NCBI RefSeq assembly: GCF_011604685.1
Contig: NZ_CP050063.1
Location: forward strand, 2,998,501-3,062,500
DNA from: Spirosoma aureum
GTDB lineage: Bacteria > Bacteroidota > Bacteroidia > Cytophagales > Spirosomataceae
Length of the DNA stretch: 64,000 bases
Reading direction: 5' to 3'
The position numbers and the translations under genes were made by a program. The notes below the pieces were generated by a model. The model did no database searches and was not told the DNA's origin. It saw only the letters and a program-made list of their open reading frames with translations. Positions 23,549 to 33,775 of this stretch are shown here, piece by piece. Every line of letters begins with the position of its first letter. Position 1 is the stretch's first letter.

Positions 23549-26500
23549 ATGAGAAAACATCTAATTGCACAGCTAATGCTGTGCTTTTTCAGCTTGCCGT
23601 TGCTAGCCCAGGACATAGCAGTCAGCGGTAAAGTCACATCGACAGAAGACGGCTCACTACTTCCTGGAGTAAACATTACTGTAAAAGGTACATCGCGGGG
23701 GGCAAGTACAAATGCCAGCGGTGAGTATGAGTTAAATGCACCAGCGGGCTCAACGCTGGTTTTTAGTTTCATAGGCTTCATCTCACAAGAAGTTAAACTT
23801 GGTAACCAATCAATTATTAATGTAAGTCTTGTATCCGATGCTGCGCAACTCCAGGAAGTTGTTGTAACGGCGCTTGGTATTAAACGGGATGCGAAATCAA
23901 TATCGTTCGCTACGCAACAGGTCAGTGCTGAGCAGCTGACAGTAACCCGTCAACCCGATGCGGCTAATGCACTGGCCGGTAAAGTTGCTGGTTTGCAGGT
24001 GCTAAGCCAGGCCGGTTCAAAACTTGGTTCAGGGGCCGTTGTTCGTATTCGCGGAGCAGCTTCACTGGTCGATAAAAACCCACTCTACGTAATCGATGGC
24101 ACCCCGCTAACAAGTGATAGCGATACCCCTGGTTCACTCGATATCAATTCAGATGACATCGAAAATATCTCTGTTTTGAAAGGGCCTAACGCAACGGCCC
24201 TGTATGGTCAGCGTGGCGATGCGGGCGTTATTGTGATTACGACAAAAAAAGGGCTGAACCGAAAAGGGATTGGAGTCGACATCAACAGTACAACGACTTT
24301 CGAGCAGATTAACATTATCCCTAAGTATCAGAACCAATACGGGGGCGGGGGTGAATCTGACTGGCGTACATTTACCTGGGCAGCAGGCAATCCGGCAGAA
24401 TGGAAGGCGCTTGATGGGAAGCGGTACCACGATTATTCGGATGATGCGTCGTGGGGACCAAAAATCGACGGTGGTGAGTATATACCCTGGTATGCCTGGT
24501 ACCCAAACAATCCGTATTCGTTTAAGACAGCCGCTTATACGGCGCAGCCAAACAACGTCCGCGATTTCTACAACACTGGCCGTTCGTTTAACAACAGCAT
24601 TAGCCTGAAGGGCGGTGGGGCTGGTTATACGTTGCGTATGTCTTACACGAATCTAGACCAAACAGGTATTTTACCCAGTACGTCACTGAAGCGGAATTAC
24701 ATTACAGCGGCTAGTACCTTTGATCTGGGGCAACACCTGACAGCAGGGGTTAACCTGAACTTCACGACAGAGCACTTACTGGGTAATTTCGGCGATGGAT
24801 ATGGTAACTATTCAGGAGCGGGATCATTCAACCAGTGGTTTCACCGGGACCTTGATATGGGCATTATCAAGGAATTGCAGGATTTTAGAACACCAACAGG
24901 AAACTTTGCCAGCTGGAACCATACGAACCCAACTGCTACAACTAACTTCACAACGGCAGGTTTTAACAAGGGGAATTACTGGTACAACTGGTATTCTTAT
25001 CTGAATAGTATTAACAATACGAGCAACCGCGACCGACTGTTTGGCGACGTGAACCTGACATATAAACTGAACGACCATTTTCGAGTACAAGGCTGGATGC
25101 GCCGGAATCAGCGCAACTCGAATTACGAGAATAAAACGCCAACGATTATTGAAACCAGTGGTGGTCAGACAGGGCAGAAGGCGACCTATACAACAGGTCA
25201 GATCACAGAGCGCGAAGATAACTACGAGTTCCTGGCGACCTACGATAATCACTTTGGCGAGTTTGATGTGAATGCCAACGTCGGTGGCAACATTCGCGAC
25301 AATATGTACACGCGTGTCGATCTGTCTACGAATGGTGGCTTATTTGTGCCGGATTTGTTCACGATCGGTAACTCCCTGCAGGCATTTACGCAGACAAATA
25401 ACCGATTCCGCAAAACCGTTCGAAGTGCTTATGCACGGGCTTCGTTGGGATGGCGTAGTCTGGTATATCTAGAAGTAACAGGACGTAATGACTGGAGCTC
25501 GGCATTACCGGCCAATAACAACTCCTACTTCTATCCATCGGTAGGTGGCAGCTTCGTTTTCTCCGAGTTGACCCGAGGAGCGCTTCCATTCCTGTCGTTT
25601 GGTAAACTACGTGGTAGCTGGGCACAGGTCGGATCGGACCTGAATCCCTATCAGCTGGCATTGACGTATGCTGTCGATCAGGCCAAATATAATGGCGTTA
25701 ATAGCCTGATGACGACGCCTAACTTATTGCCTAATGCTGGAATTATCCCGTCTTTGTCGTCGGCTTACGAAGCGGGGATTGACTTACGCTTCCTAAAAAG
25801 CCGTCTGGGTTTAGCTGTTACATACTACCACGAGAATAAGATCAATGAGATTCTGAATGTTGATGTAACTGCTACCAGTGGATTCACCCAAAAAGTAATC
25901 AATGCCGGACGGATCGAGCGGGATGGGGTTGAAATTCAACTGGATGGTAAACCCGTTGTTGGTAAAAACTTCAACTGGGATATGACCCTGAACTTTGCCG
26001 TAAACAATTCGCGCATTATTAGTCTGGCACCTGGTGTAAATTCCATTCAGGCAACATCGGCAATACCGTTCGGTCAGACGACTCAGTCCTACACCACCAA
26101 CGATGCGTTTAATTATGCCTATGTTATTCACTCAACGGGCGTCGATAACGGCGGAAACAACCGTTGGGGGCAACTTCGTGGCAATGGCATTGTTTACAAA
26201 AATGGTCAGCCTGTGCTGAATTCTGATGGCACATACCAGTTCGCGACAAACCAGTACTTTGGCTCTGTACTGCCAACGTTTACAGGTGGTTTTGTGAATA
26301 CAATACGGTATAAAGACATTTCGCTTGCTTTCAGTATCGATTACCAGAAAGGTGGTAAATACTTCTCACTGTCGAACTTCTGGGGAACCTATTCCGGGCT
26401 TTATGCCGAAACCGCTGCGACAAATGACAAAGGCAAAAATGTTCGTGATGAGGTAGCCGATGGCGGTGGTGTACATGTAAAAGGCGTTAACGAAAATGGC

Positions 26501-26809
26501 GAAGCCGTTGATACGTATGTTGGAGCCTATGACTATTACCACCAGTTTGGGAATAACTCAATCATCGACAATTCGGTGTTCGATGCGTCGTATGTAAAAC
26601 TGCGTGAAGTAAGCGTGGGTTATCGGTTACCAATCAGAGCAAACAAATTTGTTCAGAGCATCAACGTCTCTGTAGTAGCTCGTAACCCCTGGTTAATCTA
26701 TGCAACCAATCGCAACATAGATCCCTCAGAATTGTCGCAGCGTTTTGGTGAGAATGGCCAGCAGCCTGGCACGCGCTCACTTGGTTTCAACATTCGGTTA
26801 GGTCTCTAA
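23549..26809 (+). CDS. SusC/RagA-type TonB-linked outer-membrane transporter
   Basis: A 1086-residue outer-membrane protein that imports an oligosaccharide or similar nutrient with TonB energy and a SusD partner. Signal peptide 1-21; carboxypeptidase-regulatory-like domain about 24-96 (SGKVTSTEDGSLLPGVNITV, then SFIGF); the conserved LQEVVVTALG (101-110); plug domain about 115-235 (VRIRGAASL, PLYVIDG, ISVLKGPNATALYG, GVIVITTKKG); then a 22-strand-type barrel to the C-terminus (RSLGFNIRLGL). Length is typical. It is followed after 45 bp by its SusD partner. There is no sensor or sigma/anti-sigma pair next to it. The substrate cannot be deduced. Confidence 0.95.
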   Translation: MRKHLIAQLMLCFFSLPLLAQDIAVSGKVTSTEDGSLLPGVNITVKGTSRGASTNASGEYELNAPAGSTLVFSFIGFISQEVKLGNQSIINVSLVSDAAQLQEVVVTALGIKRDAKSISFATQQVSAEQLTVTRQPDAANALAGKVAGLQVLSQAGSKLGSGAVVRIRGAASLVDKNPLYVIDGTPLTSDSDTPGSLDINSDDIENISVLKGPNATALYGQRGDAGVIVITTKKGLNRKGIGVDINSTTTFEQINIIPKYQNQYGGGGESDWRTFTWAAGNPAEWKALDGKRYHDYSDDASWGPKIDGGEYIPWYAWYPNNPYSFKTAAYTAQPNNVRDFYNTGRSFNNSISLKGGGAGYTLRMSYTNLDQTGILPSTSLKRNYITAASTFDLGQHLTAGVNLNFTTEHLLGNFGDGYGNYSGAGSFNQWFHRDLDMGIIKELQDFRTPTGNFASWNHTNPTATTNFTTAGFNKGNYWYNWYSYLNSINNTSNRDRLFGDVNLTYKLNDHFRVQGWMRRNQRNSNYENKTPTIIETSGGQTGQKATYTTGQITEREDNYEFLATYDNHFGEFDVNANVGGNIRDNMYTRVDLSTNGGLFVPDLFTIGNSLQAFTQTNNRFRKTVRSAYARASLGWRSLVYLEVTGRNDWSSALPANNNSYFYPSVGGSFVFSELTRGALPFLSFGKLRGSWAQVGSDLNPYQLALTYAVDQAKYNGVNSLMTTPNLLPNAGIIPSLSSAYEAGIDLRFLKSRLGLAVTYYHENKINEILNVDVTATSGFTQKVINAGRIERDGVEIQLDGKPVVGKNFNWDMTLNFAVNNSRIISLAPGVNSIQATSAIPFGQTTQSYTTNDAFNYAYVIHSTGVDNGGNNRWGQLRGNGIVYKNGQPVLNSDGTYQFATNQYFGSVLPTFTGGFVNTIRYKDISLAFSIDYQKGGKYFSLSNFWGTYSGLYAETAATNDKGKNVRDEVADGGGVHVKGVNENGEAVDTYVGAYDYYHQFGNNSIIDNSVFDASYVKLREVSVGYRLPIRANKFVQSINVSVVARNPWLIYATNRNIDPSELSQRFGENGQQPGTRSLGFNIRLGL

Positions 26810-26854
26810 AAACAGTCTGGGCCGCATCGGCTCAGCTTATCCATAAGCTTACAC

Positions 26855-28339
26855 ATGATAACGATAAAAAATAAAGTTCTGGCGCTCAGCCTCCTCACTG
26901 CATTGGGTTTTATGACCAGTTGCAGCGATTTTGGTAATGAAAACGTAACGCCCAATGCGGCTCTTACGCCAGTTACGTCGGCTCTGCTAACGGAGGCTAT
27001 TACGGGCGTTCCACCTACAACCGCAACGGGAGCCTTGTTAGACGGGGTTGCCGGTCGTTTGACGGGATTGGCTCCTGAGCCACGCTTGTTTGCGCAATAC
27101 TGGTCGCAGACTCAATACCCTGAAAGCTCACTTTACTCGACAACATTTGCTGACTGGAGCCGATACTACGCCGTTACGCTTGAGGATCTGCAAACGATTA
27201 TCAATTACAATAACGATCCGGCTACGAAAGCCTACGTGGCACAGTTTGGCTCAAACAACAACCAATTGGCCATTGCTCGAATCCTGAAAGCATATATGTA
27301 TTGGGTAACGACGGATCGTTGGGGCGATATTCCATACTTCGGTGCGTTGAAGCAGGATACCCAGGTTAAATATGATTCGCAGCAGGCCATTTATGCTGAC
27401 CTCTTCAAGGAACTGAAAGAAGCGTCTGCTCAGTTTGACGGCGGTACTGTGTTCAGCGGGGATATCATCTACAGTGGTAGTGCGGCAAAGTGGAAGAAAT
27501 TTGCCAATTCGATGCGAATGCTGATGGCTCTTCGACTCACGAAAGTAGATCCGGCTACCGCCAAAACAGAGTTTACGGCTGCGTATGCGGATGCGGGGGG
27601 CTACATAAGCGCCAATGCCGATAATGCGCTCGTGGCTTATACCGATGCAAACCAATTCCGGAATCCTGATAACGCCTTGTTCGATGGCCGTGATGATTAT
27701 GGTGTCAGTGATGTGCTGGTCAATAAGCTGAAAGACCTGAGTGATCCGCGATTACCGATTTATGCCGCACCGACTACGGCTGGTGACTACTCCGGATTGC
27801 CTTACGGGCTGAACCGTAACCTGTTGATTCAGTATACAGGGGCGAATGATTTCTCGCGGCCGGGAACCAAAATCCTGGCAAAAACGCAACCGGGCTATAT
27901 AATTACGGCCTCGCAAATGTTACTTGCCAAGGCAGAAGCAGCCGTTCGGGGCTGGATTACAGATGATGCCACGATTGCCTACAATGCGGCTATTCGGGCA
28001 TCCTGGGAGCAGTATGGAGTGTATGACGCAGCTAAGTTCACGGCTTATACGACCAGTGCAAAAGTTGCCCCAACAACAGCTGACTTCCTGGCTAAAATCG
28101 GTGATCAGCGTTGGATTTCACTTTACCCGAATGGTACTGAAGCCTGGACAGAATGGCGTCGTACGGGTTATCCCGACCTAAAACCAACGCCATATGCTGT
28201 CAATGAAAGCAAGCAGATTCCGCGTCGATATGGCTATCCCAATACTGAACCAACACTGAATACAACAGCCTATAATGAGGCAATAGGCAAGCTGACAAAT
28301 GGTGATAAAACGAGTTCCCGCGTTTGGTGGGATAAGTAA
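26855..28339 (+). CDS. SusD/RagB-type surface lipoprotein
   Basis: A 494-residue lipoprotein with lipobox FMTS-C (C23). The helical TPR-like SusD fold is shown by FAQYWSQTQYPES, ARILKAYMYWVTTDRWGDIP (about 142-161), WKKFANSMRMLMALR (about 212-226), and the C-terminal WISLYPNGTEAWTEWRRTGYP. This belongs to the SusD-like group with a simple ligand cleft. It binds the substrate for the SusC partner directly upstream (45 bp). Transcription ends at the terminator at 28367-28402. Confidence 0.93.
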   Translation: MITIKNKVLALSLLTALGFMTSCSDFGNENVTPNAALTPVTSALLTEAITGVPPTTATGALLDGVAGRLTGLAPEPRLFAQYWSQTQYPESSLYSTTFADWSRYYAVTLEDLQTIINYNNDPATKAYVAQFGSNNNQLAIARILKAYMYWVTTDRWGDIPYFGALKQDTQVKYDSQQAIYADLFKELKEASAQFDGGTVFSGDIIYSGSAAKWKKFANSMRMLMALRLTKVDPATAKTEFTAAYADAGGYISANADNALVAYTDANQFRNPDNALFDGRDDYGVSDVLVNKLKDLSDPRLPIYAAPTTAGDYSGLPYGLNRNLLIQYTGANDFSRPGTKILAKTQPGYIITASQMLLAKAEAAVRGWITDDATIAYNAAIRASWEQYGVYDAAKFTAYTTSAKVAPTTADFLAKIGDQRWISLYPNGTEAWTEWRRTGYPDLKPTPYAVNESKQIPRRYGYPNTEPTLNTTAYNEAIGKLTNGDKTSSRVWWDK

Positions 28340-28366
28340 TTTTCGATAGTCAAAAACCCTTTTTCG

Positions 28367-28402
28367 AAGCGGAGACTTTTTTGAAGTCTCCGCTTTTGCT
28401 TT
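28367..28402 (+). terminator. Rho-independent terminator
   Basis: A perfect 12-bp stem (28367-28378 with 28384-28395), a 5-nt loop, and a T-rich tail. It ends the first SusC/SusD operon. Confidence 0.92.
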
Positions 28403-28519
28403 TAGGGTATATGGGTATCGGGTAATATGCTTTGTAATTCTATTGTGTATTCGGCTTTATGGCTTATTTATCTTGTTTTGGAAATTGACCCATCAATTAA
28501 GTATAAATATGGTGACTCA

Positions 28520-28553
28520 TTGAGATGACTTTAAGCAATTCTTAATATCTTTG
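28520..28553 (+). promoter_or_regulatory. Bacteroidota-type promoter for the second SusC/SusD operon
   Basis: TTG at 28520-28522 and TATCTTTG at 28546-28553 match the -33 and -7 elements (TTG, TAnnTTTG) with a 23-bp gap. It lies 48 bp upstream of the SusC ATG. Confidence 0.65.
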
Positions 28554-28601
28554 AAGCTAGTGAGTAAATAGAGTATTACTTCTTAACTTAAACTTTGTGA
28601 T

Positions 28602-31600
28602 ATGTACAAATTTCTACTGACGCAGTTCCTACTGTGTTTACTAGCTATTCCTTTGCTTGCCCAAAATCGGGGCATCACTGGAAAGATCACTTCATCAGAA
28701 GACGGTTCGTTGTTACCAGGAGTTACCATCCTGATCAAAGGGACAAACCAGGGTACAACAACGAATGCCGATGGCACCTACCAGCTTAATGCCTCAAAAG
28801 GCGATGTAATTCAGGCCAGCTTTATTGGTTTCGCTACGGCCAGCGTTAAGCTCGAAAATCAAACAACACTTGATTTTTCTCTTAAACCCGATGCATCTCA
28901 ACTTCAGGAGGTTGTTGTAACGGCCCAGGGCGTTCGGAAAAGCCAGCGTGAAATCGGCTATGCCATTTCAAAAGTGCAAACCGAAGATGTAACGGTTGGT
29001 CGTTCGCCACAATTAGCGCAGGCACTTTCCGGTAAAGTAACTGGACTGGCCGTGTATAACATCAATAACAGCGTTGATCCCGCCGTAAAAGTCGTTTTAC
29101 GGGGTTATCGCTCATTAACCGGTAACAACGAAGCCCTGGTGGTTCTCGATGGTATGCAAACTACCTCGACTGTATTGGCACTCATCAACCCAAATGATAT
29201 TGAGAGCGTAACGATATTGAAAGGTGGTCAGGCCGCGACGTTATACGGTTCGGCTGGTATCAATGGCGCCATTTTAATTACAACCAAAAAGGGTGTGAAG
29301 GGAAAGCTGAAGGTGTCGTACTCGAACAGCACGAACTTTGATCAGATCAGCTTCATGCCTCAACTTCAGGATAAGTATGGCTCCGGATCACATTATGCGA
29401 CTGCCTTTGGTACAACTGGCTACAAGGCTGATTATCTGGAGCGCATGAAGGACAACTGGCGCTCGTATGAAAACCAGCAGTATGGCGATGCATTCGATGG
29501 TTCGATCCGCATGCAGGGCCGGACAACTGAAGATGGGGGGCAACTTATGTTACCCTATTCGGCTATTCCAAATGCTCGCCGGAAAGCTTTTAATACGGGA
29601 GTGTCAGTAAATAACCAGGCGAGCTTCCAGGGGGGCGACGAAACCAGTTCGTTCTACATGTCGATTGAAAACCAGAAAATTGCGGGTATTGTACCTCATG
29701 ACCAAAGCGAACGGACGGGTACCCGCATGTCGGCTACGAAAGAATATGGTAAAGTGACCGCCAGCTTTAACGCTGCCTTCACCCAGGCAAATTATGATCG
29801 TACCTCATCCGATTTTTACAATGATGTACTCAACCAGCCTTCAAACCTGCCGTTAAACGACCTGCGCGACTGGCAAAACAACAAGTTTGCCAATCCCAAC
29901 GGTTTCTATAACGACTATTACAACAACCCGTATTTTAATGCCGACAATAACCGGATGAAATACAAAGATGCTAACCTGAACGGTAACTTGAACCTGAATT
30001 TCAGACCGACCAGCTGGCTATCGTTCAATGAGCGGATAGGGGTGATGAATAACTCCCGGACAGGCAAAAATACGACGGGTAAGTTTTTATATTCGGACTG
30101 GGCTAAAAGCAAATCGTTTATTCCGGCTCCCTTTTTCCGCGATGGTGATGGAACGGGTATCTACCGCGCCATTACGGATATCCTGGGCTCGGTGCTGGAT
30201 TATTCGGGAACGGAGAATGTTATTAACAACGAGTTTCAGGCTACAGCATCCAAAGATTTTGGACCATTGTCTACTAAACTGTTGTTAGGTAGTAGCTTGT
30301 ACCAGCGCACAACCAAGAGTATCGGTGTAGGATCGACTTCGATTGTCGTACCTGATATCTACAACGTATCGAACCGTCAGGGCGAACTACAGGGTGGAGA
30401 GATTACAACGCAGGAACGCCGTCTGGGTTATTATGCTGACCTCACAATGAACTATAAAAACTGGTTGATACTGAATGGTTCGTTCCGTTTCGATCAGACA
30501 TCCAAGTTCTTTAAACCCACTCGTCCAACCAACTACTGGTCTTATCCATACTATGGAGCCGCTCTTTCCTTTATTGCGACGGATGCCTTCCCAAGGATAC
30601 AGAGTTCGTTCCTGAACTACATGAAGTTGCGGGCGAATTACAACAAAAACGCTAACGACAACATTCCGTTGTATGGGCTGGATCTAACCTATCCGAACGG
30701 AGCAGGCTTTCCATATGGCAATACGGTTGGCCTGACAGTAGGAAACACGTTGCCCGATGCTAATTTAAGACCGGAAAACGTTTATTCTGGCGAAGTTGGA
30801 GCTGAATTCCAGTTGCTCAACAACCGGATTAATATTGACGTATCCGCTTACTCGCAAACCTCTAAAGGGCAGGTTATTACGGTTAGAATTCCAAACACGA
30901 CCGGGTTTCAGAACCTGCTGATCAACGTCGGCGAAACCAAAAACTGGGGTTACGAAGCTGAGTTTAAATACCTGATTGCCAGAGGAGGTAAATTTTCGTG
31001 GGATGCCAGCGTACGGTATTCTTACAACGATAACAAAGTTGTTGACCTCTATCCGGGCATCACAGAATTCCAGTACGGTGGATTTTCTTACGCCAATACG
31101 AACGTAATTAAAGATATGCGTTTCCCTTACCTGAAAACCGACGGCTATCAATATGCGCCGGATGGATCAGGTCGTGTACTGGTTAACGCAACCACGGGCT
31201 ATCCATTGCGTCAGACTACCTTAACGGGTCGGGGTGGTGTTCTGCCCCGGCATATTGCTGGGCTGGGTTCGAAAATCGAGTACGGTGATTTTGGCTTTAC
31301 GTTTAACTTCGAATACCGGGGTGGCAACGTAATGTTCAGCGATCTGGGTCGGCAGATGACCTTTACCGGAACAGGTAAATGGACCGAAGACCGTGCACCG
31401 CACATCTTCGCGAATTCAGCTTATCTGGGCCCTGATGGAACAACGGTGATTCCGAATACGAGCGTTAATGTACGCGAAGCTGAATATTCTTTATGGGTAG
31501 ATAACTACCGGCTGATCTCGGAGAACTTTGTTACACCAGCCTGGTTCATCAAACTGCGTGACATTAACCTGTCCTATCGTTTGCCCCAGAAATTGCTGTC

Positions 31601-31838
31601 TAAAACGAAAATCTTCTCGGGAGCCAGCATTGCCTTGTATGGCCGGAATCTTATCACCATTGTCGATAAGCTCAACTACTATACGGATCCTGAGTTTAGT
31701 TACCAGGGTAATCCGCTACCAGGAAGCCAGGCAACGTCAACGCCGACCACTACGTCAGCTATCGGCCTTGGTATTAACACCACGGGCCAGACTCCACCTG
31801 TACGTCAGTATGGGGTTAACATTAACCTTTCGTTTTAA
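28602..31838 (+). CDS. SusC/RagA-type TonB-linked outer-membrane transporter
   Basis: A 1078-residue outer-membrane transporter, paralogous to the one at 23549. Signal peptide 1-21; regulatory-like domain about 25-96 (TGKITSSEDGSLLPGVTILI, SFIGFA); LQEVVVTAQGVRKS (about 101-114); plug about 115-235 (VVLRGYRSL, ALVVLDG, VTILKGGQAATLYG, GAILITTKKG); then the barrel, ending RQYGVNINLSF. The two transporters share the same N-terminal organisation but differ strongly across the barrel, so they probably import different substrates. It has its own promoter and its own SusD 21 bp downstream. Confidence 0.95.
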   Translation: MYKFLLTQFLLCLLAIPLLAQNRGITGKITSSEDGSLLPGVTILIKGTNQGTTTNADGTYQLNASKGDVIQASFIGFATASVKLENQTTLDFSLKPDASQLQEVVVTAQGVRKSQREIGYAISKVQTEDVTVGRSPQLAQALSGKVTGLAVYNINNSVDPAVKVVLRGYRSLTGNNEALVVLDGMQTTSTVLALINPNDIESVTILKGGQAATLYGSAGINGAILITTKKGVKGKLKVSYSNSTNFDQISFMPQLQDKYGSGSHYATAFGTTGYKADYLERMKDNWRSYENQQYGDAFDGSIRMQGRTTEDGGQLMLPYSAIPNARRKAFNTGVSVNNQASFQGGDETSSFYMSIENQKIAGIVPHDQSERTGTRMSATKEYGKVTASFNAAFTQANYDRTSSDFYNDVLNQPSNLPLNDLRDWQNNKFANPNGFYNDYYNNPYFNADNNRMKYKDANLNGNLNLNFRPTSWLSFNERIGVMNNSRTGKNTTGKFLYSDWAKSKSFIPAPFFRDGDGTGIYRAITDILGSVLDYSGTENVINNEFQATASKDFGPLSTKLLLGSSLYQRTTKSIGVGSTSIVVPDIYNVSNRQGELQGGEITTQERRLGYYADLTMNYKNWLILNGSFRFDQTSKFFKPTRPTNYWSYPYYGAALSFIATDAFPRIQSSFLNYMKLRANYNKNANDNIPLYGLDLTYPNGAGFPYGNTVGLTVGNTLPDANLRPENVYSGEVGAEFQLLNNRINIDVSAYSQTSKGQVITVRIPNTTGFQNLLINVGETKNWGYEAEFKYLIARGGKFSWDASVRYSYNDNKVVDLYPGITEFQYGGFSYANTNVIKDMRFPYLKTDGYQYAPDGSGRVLVNATTGYPLRQTTLTGRGGVLPRHIAGLGSKIEYGDFGFTFNFEYRGGNVMFSDLGRQMTFTGTGKWTEDRAPHIFANSAYLGPDGTTVIPNTSVNVREAEYSLWVDNYRLISENFVTPAWFIKLRDINLSYRLPQKLLSKTKIFSGASIALYGRNLITIVDKLNYYTDPEFSYQGNPLPGSQATSTPTTTSAIGLGINTTGQTPPVRQYGVNINLSF

Positions 31839-31859
31839 TCACCCAACGATTGACTTGAC

Positions 31860-33407
31860 ATGAAATTCAAAACAATAATTATAGCCGCTTTAGTGGCCGT
31901 GATTGGTACGAGCTGTGATCCGAAATCATATCTGGACGTTAACACCAATCCGAATCAGTTGCCAACCGCTTCACCGAGCTTTGTCTTTACGAATGCCCTG
32001 AATACGTCAGCCAGAAATATTGCTGGAAATACAGATGGACAGGGATCAAGCGAAATCGGTTTCTACTGGTCTGGCCAATGGACGCAGGGTAATGGGTATA
32101 TCATCAATACGGCTCAATTCGCCTATCAATTTACCAATGGCGATTTCAACTATTGGGACCCGTATTATGATAATTTGCAGGATTACCAGTTTGTAATCGA
32201 CAATGCTGACGCAAATAGCCAGAAGTATCTGAAAGGGCCCTCAAAAGTCATGAAAGCCATGCTGTACCAGCAATTGGTCGATATGTATGGGAATTTGCCG
32301 TATTCAGATGCATTGAAAGCGACAACGTCGCTGGCCCCAAAATTCGATGATCAGAAAGCGGTCTACGAATCGCTTATTGCCTTGTTAGACGAGGCTATTA
32401 CGGATTTAAAAGCCAACGCCTTTGCCAGTGCTTTTACTGGTTCCGATATTGTCTTCGGTGGTAATATTACCAAATGGGTTCAATTTGCCAACTCCCTCAA
32501 AATGAGAATTCTTATTCGTCAGTCTAAAGTTTCAGGGCGCGATACGTATATCAAAACTGAAATCAATAAGATTGTTACTGAAGGTTCTGGTTTTATTACG
32601 GCATCAGAGGTTGCGGTTGGTGGGCCTTCGTTCTTTTTAGCGACGGCCGGGAAACTAAATCCTGTATACGACCGCTGGGGTTATGACGCTAACGGCGCAA
32701 AACGAGCTCTTAACAACTATCCGCGGTTAACGCAGTTTCTCGTCAATAGCCTCAAAGCGTCTGGTGATACCCTACGCCTGAAGCGGATTGCCTATGCCAA
32801 TGGCGGTGAGAATTCCAGTACGCCGGGCGTAAGTACCCTCAAAGAAGTCGCAGCTAACTATTCTGGTACACCGTTTGGGGCCAGTTCTGGCTACTTACCC
32901 GCCAATACAACCTCGCTGGGGCCAAGTCTGATCGTGAAAGGGGAATACAACCGTCCTTACATTCTTATGACAGCCTCCGAAGTGCAATTTCTGTTGGCAG
33001 AAGCGAAACAACGCTATACAGATGTAACACTACCGAATACTGCGAAAGCATATTTTGAAGAAGGTATTGTTCAGTCGTTCCGTGTCCTGGGAGCAAATAC
33101 TGCCGGTGCTGCAGCTTTTAAAGGTAGCAAAATTCAAAACTATGACTGGGATGCATCGACTGATAAATTGGCCGCGATAGCTATTCAGAAATGGATTTCG
33201 TTCGTAAACTTCAACGGTCTGGAGGCCTGGGCTGAATACCGACGGACGAACCTGCCGGTTATTCCGCAGAGTATTCAGGTGCCTGACAACAAACGTCCAG
33301 TGCGGTTTTTCTACCCCAATACGGAGTCTGGTTCAAATACGGCCAACGTAACCGCTCAGGGCAATATTGACGCATTTGCGACGAAACTGTTCTGGGACGT
33401 AGACTAA
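31860..33407 (+). CDS. SusD/RagB-type surface lipoprotein
   Basis: A 515-residue lipoprotein with lipobox IGTS-C (C19), then DPKSYLDVNTNPNQLP, typical of the SusD-like_2 group. Other family signs are YWDPYYDNLQDYQFVID, KAMLYQQLVDMYGNLPYSDA, KWVQFANSLKMRILIR, LTASEVQFLLAEA-like sequence (ILMTASEVQFLLAEAKQR), and the C-terminal FNGLEAWAEYRRTNLPVI. It works with the SusC at 28602 in binding nutrients at the cell surface. It is followed by a terminator. Confidence 0.93.
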   Translation: MKFKTIIIAALVAVIGTSCDPKSYLDVNTNPNQLPTASPSFVFTNALNTSARNIAGNTDGQGSSEIGFYWSGQWTQGNGYIINTAQFAYQFTNGDFNYWDPYYDNLQDYQFVIDNADANSQKYLKGPSKVMKAMLYQQLVDMYGNLPYSDALKATTSLAPKFDDQKAVYESLIALLDEAITDLKANAFASAFTGSDIVFGGNITKWVQFANSLKMRILIRQSKVSGRDTYIKTEINKIVTEGSGFITASEVAVGGPSFFLATAGKLNPVYDRWGYDANGAKRALNNYPRLTQFLVNSLKASGDTLRLKRIAYANGGENSSTPGVSTLKEVAANYSGTPFGASSGYLPANTTSLGPSLIVKGEYNRPYILMTASEVQFLLAEAKQRYTDVTLPNTAKAYFEEGIVQSFRVLGANTAGAAAFKGSKIQNYDWDASTDKLAAIAIQKWISFVNFNGLEAWAEYRRTNLPVIPQSIQVPDNKRPVRFFYPNTESGSNTANVTAQGNIDAFATKLFWDVD

Positions 33408-33427
33408 ACGACCCGGATCGTTTTCTG

Positions 33428-33465
33428 AAAAGGAGGCTCATCAATTTGATGACCTCCTTTTTTTT
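33428..33465 (+). terminator. Rho-independent terminator
   Basis: Stem of 33428-33436 with 33453-33461, extended inward by TCATCA/TGATGA, with a T run to 33465. It ends the second SusC/SusD operon. Confidence 0.92.
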
Positions 33466-33533
33466 GCCAGAAGCTGTTTACCACCGTTTAGCTGGCGACA
33501 GAACATGACCGATTTAGGCGGTTAGTACAAAAC

Positions 33534-33541
33534 TAATTTTG
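33534..33541 (+). promoter_or_regulatory. Candidate -7 box inside a gene-free region
   Basis: TAATTTTG matches TAnnTTTG; only a weak TTT is seen at about -33. It lies 200 bp before the A/T-flanked hairpin at 33746-33775, with no protein gene between. Confidence 0.35.
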
Positions 33542-33548
33542 AAACCAA

Positions 33549-33775
33549 TAAGGATGTTCTCTACTACAGTTGATTAACTTTAGAGAGACACAATTTAAAC
33601 TGATTAAAAATTTCACTGATAATAAAGTAAGTAGTAATTCTGGCGCTATTATTGTAGGGTTTTTAGAAATAATAGAATTGCGAGTTCGATTAGGTTATCC
33701 TCATCAAGGTGTCTGATCTTATTTGTTGATTGAGAAAAAAACAAAAAAACGAGCCGACAATGTCAGCCCGTTTTT
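33549..33775 (+). ncRNA. Possible small RNA unit
   Basis: The roughly 800 bases between the SusD gene and 34206 hold no gene of normal size. Within it a promoter-like box at 33534 is followed about 200 bp later by a hairpin with an A run before and a T run after it, which would form a complete short transcription unit. There is no similarity I can recognise to a known RNA family. This is inference from the two signals alone. Confidence 0.25.
33746..33775. terminator. Bidirectional terminator-like hairpin
   Basis: An interrupted stem (33746-33751 with 33769-33774, then GC/GC and GAC/GTC pairs around an AAT loop) is flanked by an A run on the left and a T run on the right, so it could stop transcription from either side. 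Confidence 0.65.
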
